Shown here piece after piece: positions 11,361 to 22,135 of a DNA stretch of 64,000 bases. The notes under the pieces were generated by a model, which saw nothing but the letters and a program-made list of their open reading frames with translations, had not been told where the DNA came from and ran no database searches. How positions within the stretch are numbered: the stretch's first letter is position 1; each line of letters opens with the position of its first letter. Both the position numbers and the translations under genes were made by a program. This DNA comes from Rhypophila decipiens (Eukaryota > Ascomycota > Sordariomycetes > Sordariales > Naviculisporaceae), in assembly GCA_033297075.1 (NCBI GenBank), contig MU858052.1, forward strand, positions 186,001-250,000, read 5' to 3'.

Positions 11361-14300
11361 TCAAAACTCTCCCAAGTCGCTGTCCTTACCGGCGGCGGTA
11401 GAGCTGGTGAGGTCGTAATCGACTTCCGTTTTGACATGCGAGTCATCTTCGTCTTCATGCTGAGATACAAAGGGGTCCTCGTCATCATCATCCCCAACCT
11501 TGACTTGGCCGTCACCGTCCTCATCGTGGCCTTCCTCGACAGCGGGCTCATTTTCATCAGCCAAAGGTTCGTCCTTGACAAGGACTTCGGCGGCTTCCTC
11601 AAAAGCATCATCTGATTCCTCCGAACCGTGGCGCTCTGCAAGTGGTGTCAGAGCCTGGCGCCCAAGAACGGGCGCAAAGGCGGCATCGGCTCGTTCCAAA
11701 ACAGGGGCCATTTCGGATCTCAGAAGACGCTCCGCTCGCGGCATCTGCGCGATAGCGTTCGCGTCAGCACCGATTAGGACAGCAAGATAGTCCTGTGCAA
11801 GGCGGGCATGCAGGGCTTGCACTCTTTCCTCCAATTCGGACTTCACCTTCCGGCACATATCGCCCAATTGGTCCCGGACGGCGGTAGTAGCCTCCTGGAA
11901 CATGGTTTTGGACGCCCGTTCCACGTGAGAGATCATAGCAGCCTTCATGCGCATGAAGGATCCGGGTCCACGCTCTTCGACGCAGGCCTCATACGCCGGC
12001 ACCATTTTTTCCAGGATTACGGGAGTGAAGGAACGGTTGGCGTCTCGTTGGAGGTCCTGGACTACCTGGACGAGCATGTTGGGCACCTCGGAAAGAGTCT
12101 GGTTGTGTGCTTTCAACTGCTGATTTAGGATCATCACCCCCTGGTAGTTGCTTCCTCGCTCGTTGCTGCGTTCGGTGGCTTGTCGATGGAAGGTTTCCAG
12201 AAGAAGCTTGGCCGTGATGGTGAACTTGTCCAATATTGAAGGAAGACGGCGTTGGAAGGCGCGCTCCCAGCCGCTAGCGAAATGTACCGAGATGGGCTCA
12301 AAGAGCTCCGCGTTGAAGTCACGAGGGCCAGAGGCGCCCGAGAAGACTCCGTTGCGTCGGCAGGTGGCCTTATAAGTGGCCCAGAACATACCACCGTCCT
12401 TCCGGTGAGCCCCCCAGCCAGTGGCAGTAGGTACGGCCGCCTCAGTTGCTTTAGGGATGAAATGATCGAACTTTTCGTAAATGTTCTCAGCGAGGGCGTC
12501 TTTGACTGCGGCGAAAGTTTCATTCACGGCCTTCTCCAGATCCTCGTCGATCCTGTCAAGCTGGCGACGAAGTTTGCCCTCCTCGGCTTTCTTCTCGGCG
12601 TGAGTAAGAGTTGATCGGGTGCCATCGTCATTGGCCCACATGGTCATGGAATTGAGGAGCGACATCAGATCATTCAGAAACCGCCGACCATTGGCCGCGC
12701 GGCCGGCTTCTGTGAGCTTTTTCGCATGGGCTTGGAGCTGCGGAACCTCGGTATCCTCGACCTCGGCAAAACCGGCAGAGTTGAAGTTGTCCTTTTGCAT
12801 TCTCCCACTGAGCTTCTGGAAGGCGCGACTGCTGACGCAAAAGACAGGCAAGGATTCGGCCACAGCGTTGTAGTCACGAGCATCGACCTCGGGGTCGAAG
12901 TTAGCTTCGTCAGCTTCGGCGGCAGTCTCCTGATCCAACTCCTTGATGCCCATTGCAAAGTCGTTCTTGATGGCCTTTCTCGAGTATTCGTTCCTGCCTT
13001 TGATGCAAACAGCCTTAACCTCATGATTCAGCGAGTTCATTTCGACCTTATTCGCTTCGATGTCCCTGCGAAGGACGGCCATCTTCTGGTCAATTTCTCG
13101 CTTCTTTCCCCGCAGTTCCTTCTTTTGAGTCCTGATGGCACTCAGCTTCTCCTCAATGTCCTCTTCGGTCAGTTGTTTTCTGTTCTCTTCCGGCTGGCTG
13201 TTTTCCTTGTCACTGCCCCCGTCGAAGATACTTTCCACATCCATGAAATCATCGTCGTCCTCATCGTCATCAAAGTCCATCGAACGGCGGTCCTTGCGGC
13301 TACCTGCCGGTTTGGCTGACCGTTTCCGTTTCCTCTGGGCGTTAGATGGTGCATACACCGTCTCACCTCCAGACAGCTTGTTGCTCAGGGCATCCCACTG
13401 TTCCCACTCTTGTTCAAGCTCATCTACGAGCTCATCGCATCCCACTTTTTCCTTTCACATGTCGGCAAGTTGCGACCGAATCTTTCTGTTCTTCTCTTCC
13501 AGATCCTGAACTTTGGTCCAAGAATCATGGATCGCGTCTTCAATCTCCAGGCTCTCGGCTGCCTCCGTGACGGAGATATCATCCGTCTTGGAACAAATGA
13601 AGGTGACGGCAGAGTAAGTTCCGTCGTACTTGAGTTGGCGTTTGAACGAGTCGCCCAGCAGGGACTTGGCAGTTTTGTCATCCACGGCCCGAGTAATAGG
13701 GGCCACAATCCAGAGTCCAGTGCAGGCCTTCATGTAGTTGGCCGCCACGGCCGCTCTGGCAGCATTGGAGTCTTGGACACCCGGCAAGTCGACAAGACAA
13801 GCACCGGTCGACAAAGCGGACGCCTTTGTGTAGATACGAACCACCTTGATCAGGGGCCGGTATTCCATGAGCTTTTCCGTGTTCTTCTCCTTGCTATCGA
13901 CATAGTTCTGCAATTGTCGATAGATGCTGGCGGCCGTCGTTGCTTGAAGCTTCTTGACGGTTCCTAGGACTCTCCGAACAGCTGGTTCATTGGCGAGTTG
14001 CGTCGGGTTGGCCTCCGAGATCATCTCTCTGGTCTTCTTTGGATAGACTGCCTTAATCTTTGCATAGGCGATGCCTGCTTCGATATCCTGGTTGGTGCAT
14101 TCCCGGGAGACTTCGCCATTGCCATCCAGGAGGTCGGTATAGAGGCCTTGCAGCTCCTTGATCCACTCGTCACTGGTGATGAACTCGACTTCGGCACGGT
14201 AGAGCTCTGCAGGGTCGTCTGAGTAGTTGAAGGATATCTCTGCTGGAGAGGCAGTACAAGCTCTCATGCAGTTTGTTGGCAATAAGCGCTCCTCATCGAG

Positions 14301-14636
14301 GACTGCAGATATAACCGAAGACTTGCCAGCGCCTGTGTTACCAACGACTCCGACAATAGTGCGATTGGGCTTGGAACTGGACTCAAGGTTGTTGATAGAC
14401 TTGATCCACTGCGCGGCTTGAGTCGTATTCAGGGGTAGGGCGGCCTCGAGTGGGCCTTTCAACGTCTGAAGGACTTGTAGACCAGCCTGGACCCCCATTT
14501 CCAGCACCTCGGGGGAAGTTGCCGAGACGAGCTCCTAGAGGAATTGGTAGCCTTGGTTTGGCTCTGGCTTTGCATCTTGGACGTCGTTACCATGCCCTGG
14601 CCCATCATCCGGTTCGGGCTTGAATATGGGCGGCAT
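11361..14636 (-). pseudogene. SLIP-GC-like (NUGGC) nuclear GTPase gene with two in-frame stops
   Basis: An intronless 1092-codon frame interrupted twice: TAG at 14535-14537 (codon 34) and TGA at 13455-13457 (codon 394). The GTPase domain shows the P-loop GNTGAGKSS (residues 99-107), G3 DLPGVQD (from residue 283) and the G4-like segment CSKTDD. After the second stop come a basic nuclear-localisation-type stretch (QRKRKRSAKP), an acidic tract, coiled coil, and the family segment DFAMGIKELDQ...LPVFCVSSRAFQKLSGR. The tail is acidic. These dynamin-superfamily GTPases are expanded in fungi and named after vertebrate SLIP-GC. All pieces are in one frame. ATG at 14636 is the likely true start; otherwise the gene would have to start after the first stop, near 14498. 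Confidence 0.8.
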
Positions 14637-14814
14637 AGTGGTGTAAGATAATGGTTGGACTCGGACCGAAAAGATTTAGAATGTAAAGCGACGGTATGGC
14701 AAAGAGATAGCGATATGGCCGTCAGAGATTAGTGGACTGCAGTGATTTGAGCCTCTCGATTTGGGTTGCTTCGGCAGTAGGACTATGAAACAAAGCCTGG
14801 CTGTCGTCGAGAGT

Positions 14815-15022
14815 GGGAATTTGCTTGTGAGTGGGTGTGGATTTTGGTGCGTTTGTCACTGGGAGACGCGACTGCCAATCAATTGACGCGGGGAGTGCAC
14901 CTGCCACGCGTGGGGACTGTGGTCGAGTTGGGAAGTTGCGTGTGAGTTTGAATTTTGCGCTTGTTGCTCGGGGACGCAACTTCCAATTAATTTGACGCGG
15001 GGAGCACCTGCCACGCGTGGGT
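14815..15022 (+). repeat. Direct tandem duplication, ~115 bp period, two units
   Basis: Unit 1 (from 14815) and unit 2 (from 14930) both run from a GGGAA(T/G)TTGC block to CACCTGCCACGCGTGGG, with a shared core CCAAT(C/T)AATT(T)GACGCGGGGAG. It lies about 180 bp upstream of the SLIP-GC-like start, so it could also be promoter sequence. Confidence 0.8.
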
Positions 15023-15410
15023 TCGCGTTGTCCCGTGACGTACAGGGTACAAACGCTTCACGGATGGGGCTTTTGGCTGATAGAGGCAGACTACGGATAA
15101 CAGATCCGCTACAATTTGCCTTGAATTTCTGTTAGTAAGTTCACGACGCTTGACCCTCACCACTGCGGGGCGCACACGGTACGGATACCCGGCAACGACA
15201 ATACCGTACGGAGTATTTGCTGTACACTACAAAACACATACCCCTATTCTGCCCCCAACAGGGATCCGAATAAGGCAAAAAAGCAAGGGGATCCCCTTAC
15301 TTTAGGTACTTTGACATATTCTTACTTTGCCAAAGCAAATCAAGCAACATTGTTGTCATCCCTTGGTCCTGTCCCTTGATAAATCTAACCCTCACACATC
15401 TAGACCAGTC

Positions 15411-15555
15411 TACCCTTATAAAATTAACTAGGGTTAGGGTTAAGAATAGGAATTACTAAGGAATCAAGGGAAAAGAGAAGGCTAACCTTGCTTTACTTTG
15501 GCCTCCTTACTTTGCCGTGCTTTACTTTAATTTGGCCTTGCCTCAGTTCTTGATC
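15411..15555 (+). repeat. Diverged dispersed repeat, copy B, with telomere-like motif
   Basis: Second copy of the element at 6251-6410. It contains two and a half TTAGGG-type units (CTAGGGTTAGGGTTAAG at 15429-15445). Copy A has TCTAGTTTGTTAATGGTATAG at the aligned place, so the telomere-like motif is either mutated there or arose here. No coding potential. Confidence 0.5.
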
Positions 15556-15629
15556 TTATTCAGAGCCCTGCCCCAACCCGTAGAGGAATATTGGAAGTCG
15601 TTTACGTGGTGGAACCTCGTGATCTTCCA

Positions 15630-15945
15630 GCAAGCCAAAGCATTGATTCTAGCCACCAAGGCATTTATTCTGCCAGCTAAGACATCTATTCCAGCCCAGT
15701 CAAGGCGTTTATGGAGGCCAGTCAAGGCATTTGTTACAGAAAGCTAACGCATTTATCTGAGCCAGTTAAGACATTTATTCCAGCCCATCAGGGCATTTGT
15801 TCTAGCCAGTTATGGTATATATTCTAGTTCAGTCAGGCATCCTTTCCAGTCAAGGTATTTATTCAAGCCAGTCAAGGCATTTATTCGAGCCAGTCAGGAC
15901 ATTTCTTCCTGTCAGTCAGGGCATCCATGCTAGCTAGTCAGGTGA
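15630..15945 (+). repeat. Minisatellite array 3 (~22-24 bp unit, plus orientation)
   Basis: About thirteen units of the type AAGGCATTTATTCGAGCCAG; the clearest are near 15855-15900. Same family as arrays 1 and 2, and inverted relative to array 2. It lies between the 5' side of the SLIP-GC-like gene and the orphan gene at 17164. Confidence 0.85.
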
Positions 15946-17163
15946 GGCCAGCCTCTTTCTCGTGGCAACTTGCGAAGATGAGGCTGTATGAGAGGTCAAT
16001 GATATCTTGGGAAAGAACCACTTTGCATGGTTCGTAAGGGGGATGCTGCTTGTGGGTTGAGGATGCTGTCCCTGACGGCGTAGACAAATGAATGGCTGAT
16101 TGTGAAGGGGGCTGCGTTTGTGTTTGGGCGGATCTTCTCGATGCTGGCGTTGGGTGTCACTGGCGTCGTCAGCTTATATTTAAGTTCGTCAACAATAAAG
16201 GAGCAAGACAGGGAGAACGTGAGGTTTTTCCACAGATAAAATTGGAGTAAAAAGATGGGATTCAAGCTTTAGGTGGCGTGTCCACAAATTTCCCTACGGC
16301 GTACATTGTACCTGCACTGTCAAAGTTTGATTCAGGAATTTTCTGAGGAAAGTACACGGCACTTGCCTCGGATTGTTCAGGACGCTCACGCAACTGCATC
16401 TTCGCGTACTCACGTGCCAGATCCCAGTCATAATTACTATCTGATCAGACTTCAGCTCACAGCATCAGCAAATTTTAACAAAAATTAAAACCCTTAGGGT
16501 CGTCCTAAGGTTTTCCATAGGTTTCCCATAGGTTCCCCATAGGTTTCCCATAGGTATTCCCTTGGATTGTCCAAAGGATTACCACTCGGTAATCCAAGGA
16601 GTGCCCCTGAAATCACCAATATGCTTTCACGCAACAACAACCTTCCCGTGAACTAGTTCACCTCTTTACATTGTGATCACACCACGGGACAATCTCAAAT
16701 ATGAGGACAACGCCCACCCATCAATTCTCGTAGGTATTCTATATATATGAATTATGCAGTTCCCTCAGGGCTGTGACATCGTCTCAAGATCTCTTCAGCG
16801 GCGCAAAGCGACAGAAAGTGAGGCAAAGAAATATGCCCCTATTTCCCGATTCGTCATCTGCAGAGACTTGCCAGGGAGTAAGTAAACATGCGCTTGATGC
16901 AACTTTACCATTTCTTATATTCGTTCAACTACAGAGATTTAAGGTGTTGTTATAACATTTCGGCACATCATGAGCTTCGAAACTCAAATCTTCTGGTGGA
17001 TACATACCTATTTACCTTCATGCTTCTTTCTCTCCCACAAACTTTATATTCCACCGGTCCAGAATCTCCCTCGGCTTCATGTTCTCTTCCATATCAACCA
17101 AATTAAATTCAGGATGGATTCGGAAATATCTCAACCACAACCCTCTGTTCTACGACGACAAAG
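15946..17163. other. Intergenic region with a short tandem repeat
   Basis: No supportable gene. It contains the 11-bp repeat at 16509-16563 (separate entry) and an A/T-rich, pyrimidine-rich stretch at 16990-17110 before the orphan gene. Confidence 0.5.
16509..16563 (+). repeat. 11-bp tandem repeat CCATAGGTTTC
   Basis: Four to five copies of CCATAGGTT(T/C)C(C) in a row, the last ending in GGTATTCCC. The unit is part of a larger self-complementary setting (CCTAAGG, CCAAAGG, CCAAGG nearby). Confidence 0.8.
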
Positions 17164-18131
17164 ATGCCAGACGAGCACCCAACCACCATTGGCCTTGTTG
17201 AAAGTGCCCCCGAGAGAGTCATCGCCTGCCTCGACGACATCTTACTCTTAGGTTACATGGGGTGGGAAGAGCAGGTGCTATTGATGCTTGAGCAGGTGTT
17301 GCAGTTCAAAGGTATTCCCATACTCCCCATTATCCCATCCATTTATCCAAGAGACTGAACGATATGACACAGATCCCGAGGCCACACCATCTGATGAACA
17401 GATCGCCCAACATTTTGACCGTGTCTTCGAGAACGGCTGGAGTACCAACTCACGTCCTCCCAAGATCCGCGACATCACCTTTGACGACCTCAAAGTCTAC
17501 ATAGGCAACTTCAATTGCAATCTGCCAGCCGATGGAGACCGTGACAGCAAGCCAGAAGCCTCGCCACCCCCCCCTCCCCCCCCACCGCCGAGAAGGCGCA
17601 CGAGCCTTCGCAATGGCTGGACAGTTCGAAATCGAAGATGACAGCGGAGCCAAAAGAATCGGGATAACAGAGTTTGTAACAGATTCCCAAGGAGAATGGG
17701 TCGATCCTTGTTTCCTGCTCATCGGGATTGGTCCCGCGTACGAGCACAAGTTCAAGAGAGAGGCCCTCCTGAAGTGGAAGAACGTCGTGCTCGACCGCAT
17801 CGACACTTGGAACCGAGATCTCGCCGTGTTCAAGACACGTAAGTCTATTTACGAACTCGTGGGCCGCGACCCGGAGTATCAACCAGAGGAGGAGGAAGAG
17901 AAGTTGGACCAAGTTTCGTCGGAGAAGAATATACCACCACCAGCACGGCCACCACCACCATTACCGAGGTCACCTATAGGTCTTGCACATAATATTATGA
18001 GAAGGAAGGAAAAAAGTCTCACTTTCTTTGCAAGCGAGCGCTGTATTTGTCGCTGGGTTGAGGAGCTGGTCAAGGAACACGAGCGGGGATTCCAGCATGC
18101 TATACATGACATGCAGGGACGGTTTCAATGA
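17164..18131 (+). CDS. Orphan protein, three-exon model, 284 aa
   Basis: Proposed exons 17164-17311, 17373-17540 and 17593-18131 keep phase throughout and end at TGA 18129-18131. The first intron is typical (ggtatt...acacag). The second (gtgaca...ccgccgag) contains a long C-rich tract and an unusual GAG acceptor; without it the frame shifts by one and stops at 17641. The protein has a helical N-terminus (ACLDDILLLGYMGWEEQVLL), a segment with WNRDLAVFKTRKSIYELVG, an acidic run, a short Pro-rich stretch and a basic helical end. No domain recognised. If the second intron is wrong, the gene carries a frameshift in the C tract. Confidence 0.5.
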
Positions 18132-19168
18132 GAACCGGGCGAGATAGATTGGGGGTTGATTAGAGGGAAAAACGGGGAGACGGAGACCACCCATCAGATA
18201 TCATGCCATTAAACAACTAGTACCCGCAGAACTTCTAGACTAGCATTTCCCTCCATACCGAAGGAGCCAGCCACATCTCGGGAACATGATGAGAGGTGTT
18301 TGTAGCACAGGAATACATCCGCCTCCTCGACCGCAAAATTCCTGGCTCAGCAACCTGAACCTGTCGCAAAGAAACCTGGTACAACACGACGCCTAAAGAA
18401 TGGGATTTATTCTGACGACTTCGATTCGGCGGACAACAACTGTTGACAGAGGCTTAACATACTTGACATGTTCATTCATGTATGTAGTATGGCGAATTCA
18501 TGACGATAATTAGCCAAGCATGTAAATGTTCAGTAATGTACTCGCCAGAGGGGTAGGTTCCATTTGGTCCATGTATATACGTATATCCATCATCCATCAT
18601 CCATTCCTCCTCCCCCCAAGTTTTGTTTCATGCTCATATGTTCAAGCTGCTACCGCATTTCCATTTTGTACAAGAAGTCCAAGGTTGAAGCGACACCAAA
18701 AGTAAAACCATAAGCAAATAGAGAGTTTTGAAGAGAAGAAGAAAAAGCCATGTAATTTCATGAACAAAAAACCTAACAACCAAAAGCCAGTCATAAAACC
18801 AGACCGCCAAACGTATAAAAAGGATTTAAAAACGAGTCCTCGCCATATTTCCGATCCTGTTCCGGGCCGTCCAGACCCACCGCCGAGCCGACCGACCGAC
18901 CGACCGCCTTTTTATCGCCAGAACGTGATTTTTTGTTCGAAAAGAAGACAAAAAGCAAATAACCAAACGTGCCCATCCAAAAAGTCAAAAACGCCGTTTG
19001 CCCGCCGGTCCATCCGTGTAAAGCCAAATCCCGCCCCCCGTTCCGACCAGACTTTGCGGTATAGACATTTATCAATAAAGGTGTATGTGACATATAAAGA
19101 AGAAGAAAAAAAAGCAAATCAGAATTAACAAATAATAATATAATTTTTTCCCTTTTTGGTGTATCGGT
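18132..19168. other. Intergenic region between the convergent orphan gene and xlnR
   Basis: About 1 kb, A-rich towards 18660-19140, holding the 3' UTRs of two convergent genes. A short CATCCAT run occurs at 18586-18605. No gene or RNA seen. Confidence 0.6.
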
Positions 19169-22135
19169 TTAGAGGGCCAATCCGGTCCCATCACCAGTCC
19201 ATCGGTACAAGGCGAGGAGTTCCCTCCGTCGCTGGTGTTGCTCGCCCAGGTCTTCGGGGACACGCCCGCGTACCTGGGCCAGCGCGCTACGCATCACGCG
19301 GCTGAAGTTGCGCTGTGGATGAAAGAGTTAGCTTTTGTTCTTGATCATTGTCCGTTGCGAAAAAGGGGAAAAGTACTAACCTGATACTCAGTGTTGAGTG
19401 TAACGACGCAAGCTTCATGGGCACGGATGATGGTTTCGCAGGCCTTGACTACACTCGGCGATGCCTCGAGCTGCAGCTTATCGGCAATGAGGAGAAGGAG
19501 GAAGGATCCCTGAAGGAGGTAGATGCCGAAGAAGAAGGGCATGAACTCGAGACCGGGATCAAACTCGAGGATGTTGCTGATGGCCTCGGCGGCAGACACG
19601 GCGTGTCCCGTTGCCGTGATGAAGCCCTGGCTGCTGATCCACAGGTCGTTGTCATCAAGCAGATTGATGGGATCCCACTTTCCAGTGAGAAGTATATGCA
19701 ACACGTGCATGACATGTGTGCCGTAAGCCATGACGATGCGAGTCTGAATATCGCTCTCGGTCATACGGCTGGCGCTGGTGTGCCCGCTGTGGACGCTCTG
19801 CACCGATGGGGTGCCGACGTCATGGGGGACGTCGTTGGCAGTCGGGACGCCCGCGGCCTCGGCAGCCTTTTCGTCGGCAGCCTGGGCCTGGGCGCTGAGA
19901 CTGAGGTTTCTTTGTTCGAACCTCTTGAGGCTCTGCTCGTATGTCTCAAGGTGGCGGACAATTTCGTTGGTCTGATCGTCCCACTCGCGAGAGGAGCGGA
20001 AGCCGACACCAAAGCGGGGATGGTTCCTTGCGTGATGCAGGTCGACGATCTCACCGAGAATAGTCATCAAGGGGAGGAAGTAGCCAAAAATGCTATGGCC
20101 TGTGCATTCAAAAGAAGGGCCCCTGGCCCGGATAGCCTGGGCGGCATTAGGATCCGAAGCGAGGACGCTGGGATCGGTGTAGGCATGGAAGTTGCCGTTC
20201 TGGTAGTCGGTGTCGTCCATGGGCTGGAGGAGCCCGTCACACTCGATATCGAGAAGGAAAAGCGGACGGTTGTAGCACAATGCGAGGTGCCGGTCCACGA
20301 TGTAGACAAGCCACCAAATGCGGCGCCTCTCCTCGCGTTCCTCCTCAGTAATGACTCCGGGAACGTTGGACATCTCCTCTTCGTTCTCTCCATCTGCGTC
20401 CATCTCATTCCCGTTCCCGTGGGGGTTCATTGATGGGGCGTTATGGGGCAGCTCCCGCCCAAGCTTCAGCTCTCGCGCCAGCGACCAGGCCGCGTTCCAC
20501 CATCGCAAGCTGGCGCCCTTGTACTCGCTTGCAGAGACAACGGTGGCCAGGTGGATATACGTCACAACATCATCCAGCGTGCCTGCGGCACCGAATGCAC
20601 CAGTCTCGCCCGTCAGGGCGTCCATGCTGATAGACCCGGGGAGGGCGACGCCGAGCCCGCCCAATGCGACACCATCAACGATCGGGCTGGAAACTGGCGA
20701 AGCTTCCTCGGACGGGGTGTGGATCAAGGGCTTGAGGAGGCTGACGGTCAGCTCCAGAAGCTTCTGGCAGATCTTGCCGCGGGCAGACGGTACGCTCGTG
20801 AGGAAGGGAGCGTCGCTGGTTTGAGCGGCGACCCAAAGGATGCTGGCTAGCAGAGCTGGTTGACACTGGCGAGGCTTAGTAGGGTGCAGGAACGATCGTT
20901 TTCGGAACACGAATCCCAAAACGTACGGGGACATGGGGTGCATCTGGGCTGATGACGAGCTGGCAAAGTAGAGATCGATCAGATCACACGCCAGCGAGAC
21001 CGGGATCATATTGCCCAAATGCGGAATAAGAGGTTCCAATACAGGATACCGTAACGGCGAATGGCCGTAGTTGCTTTGCGCCATGTGGGACGCGAACTGC
21101 GGCGGGGGCGACGACATGTTCATCCAGCCTGGCGACGTGGTCTCGCCGCCCATGGGATAGGCGCTGAGCGGGCTGGTCCCGAGCCGGAACGAGTTGGGGG
21201 CATTGGCCGAGTAGTTGGTGGGACTTTGCGTCTGCAGAGCATATGGCAGGTCGGGATAGCTGGACATGTTGCCTTGGTTCGATCCATAGGGCCCATGGCC
21301 TGCACCGTTCATCATGTGTGAATGGCGGTCATATGCAGGGTGGACGCCGCCGTACCCGTTAAGGTCCAGCGCCGTCGGGCTGTCGAGATGATCTCTGTCG
21401 AGTGCTCCAGGATGGCTCGTCATATGTGTTTGGTGCGACCCCATATCACCCAGACTGTCCATGCTCCCTGTCCGTTGACTCCTCATGGAATCCTCAGCCA
21501 TATCGCCCATGGCCTTGTGGTCGCCGGATTGCTGCTCGCCCGATGGCTTGGTGGTGCTGCCATTCTCGCTTCGAGACTCTGTGGACTGGCCACTGTCTCC
21601 TTCTTGTTTGGGTCCACTCTGACCTTGTGCCGCTTGAGCAGCTGCTTGCTGTGCCAAGTCTTTTCTGGAGGCCTTGCCGCGCTTCTTTCGCTCCCGGATG
21701 TACTCGCAGCCCAGCCCAAACTCTGATTCTGCTGTTAGACTACCTCATTCACTTGCCTCAGTCTGCATTTGCTTGTCACTTACCAATACAATGCGCACAC
21801 GGATGTTGGCCGTCGCATTTCGTCCTTAGTTGGTTGCACTGGTCGCAGGCACGGCTGATTCTCCTCCGGATGGGGCCGGCGGCGCTGGCGCCTCTGGCAG
21901 ACGGGCCGTAGGGATGTTGCCGGTGCTTGGGCTGTGGGCCTTGCCTGGCTAGATGTGGGTTATGGACTGAGACATGTTGCTGGAGCTGCTGGAGGGCGTA
22001 GTGGGACCCCTGGGCAAGAGTGTCGAGGCCGGCGGAATGGAGGTGAGCCCCGGGGTGGCCATGTCCGTTGGAGAGGAGTGTGTTGGCCGGTATGGCGTGA
22101 TAGGGTGAGAACCGGTGGAGAGGGTTGGACAACAT
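19169..22135 (-). CDS. xlnR: Xylanolytic transcriptional activator XlnR/Xyr1 (Zn2Cys6)
   Basis: Master activator of xylanase and cellulase genes in ascomycetes. Three exons (22135-21784, 21722-19381, 19312-19169) encode 945 residues, close to the ~940 usual for Xyr1. The zinc cluster [20 protein letters not shown] has the canonical C-X2-C-X6-C-X5-C-X2-C-X6-C spacing; the last Cys is in exon 2, so intron 1 splits the cluster. [13 protein letters not shown] follows as the basic linker. The middle homology (fungal-specific TF) domain covers about residues 330-700. The last 47 residues, from [12 protein letters not shown] to [10 protein letters not shown], are the family's conserved C-terminus and come from exon 3. 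The MLSNPL start is preferred; an ATG seven codons upstream (22156) is in frame. The upstream region is extraordinarily long and gene-free. Confidence 0.95.

Noticed and set aside
15996..16265. 89-codon minus-strand frame containing PFTISHSFVYAVRDSIL
   Set aside because: A faint likeness to the C-terminus of molybdenum hydroxylases was considered, but it is short, has no neighbouring exons, and cannot be supported.
19348..20433. Long plus-strand open frame (361 codons) antisense to xlnR
   Set aside because: It is the shadow of the GC-rich xlnR coding sequence; codon pattern and domains belong to the minus strand, and no domain is visible in the plus-strand product.
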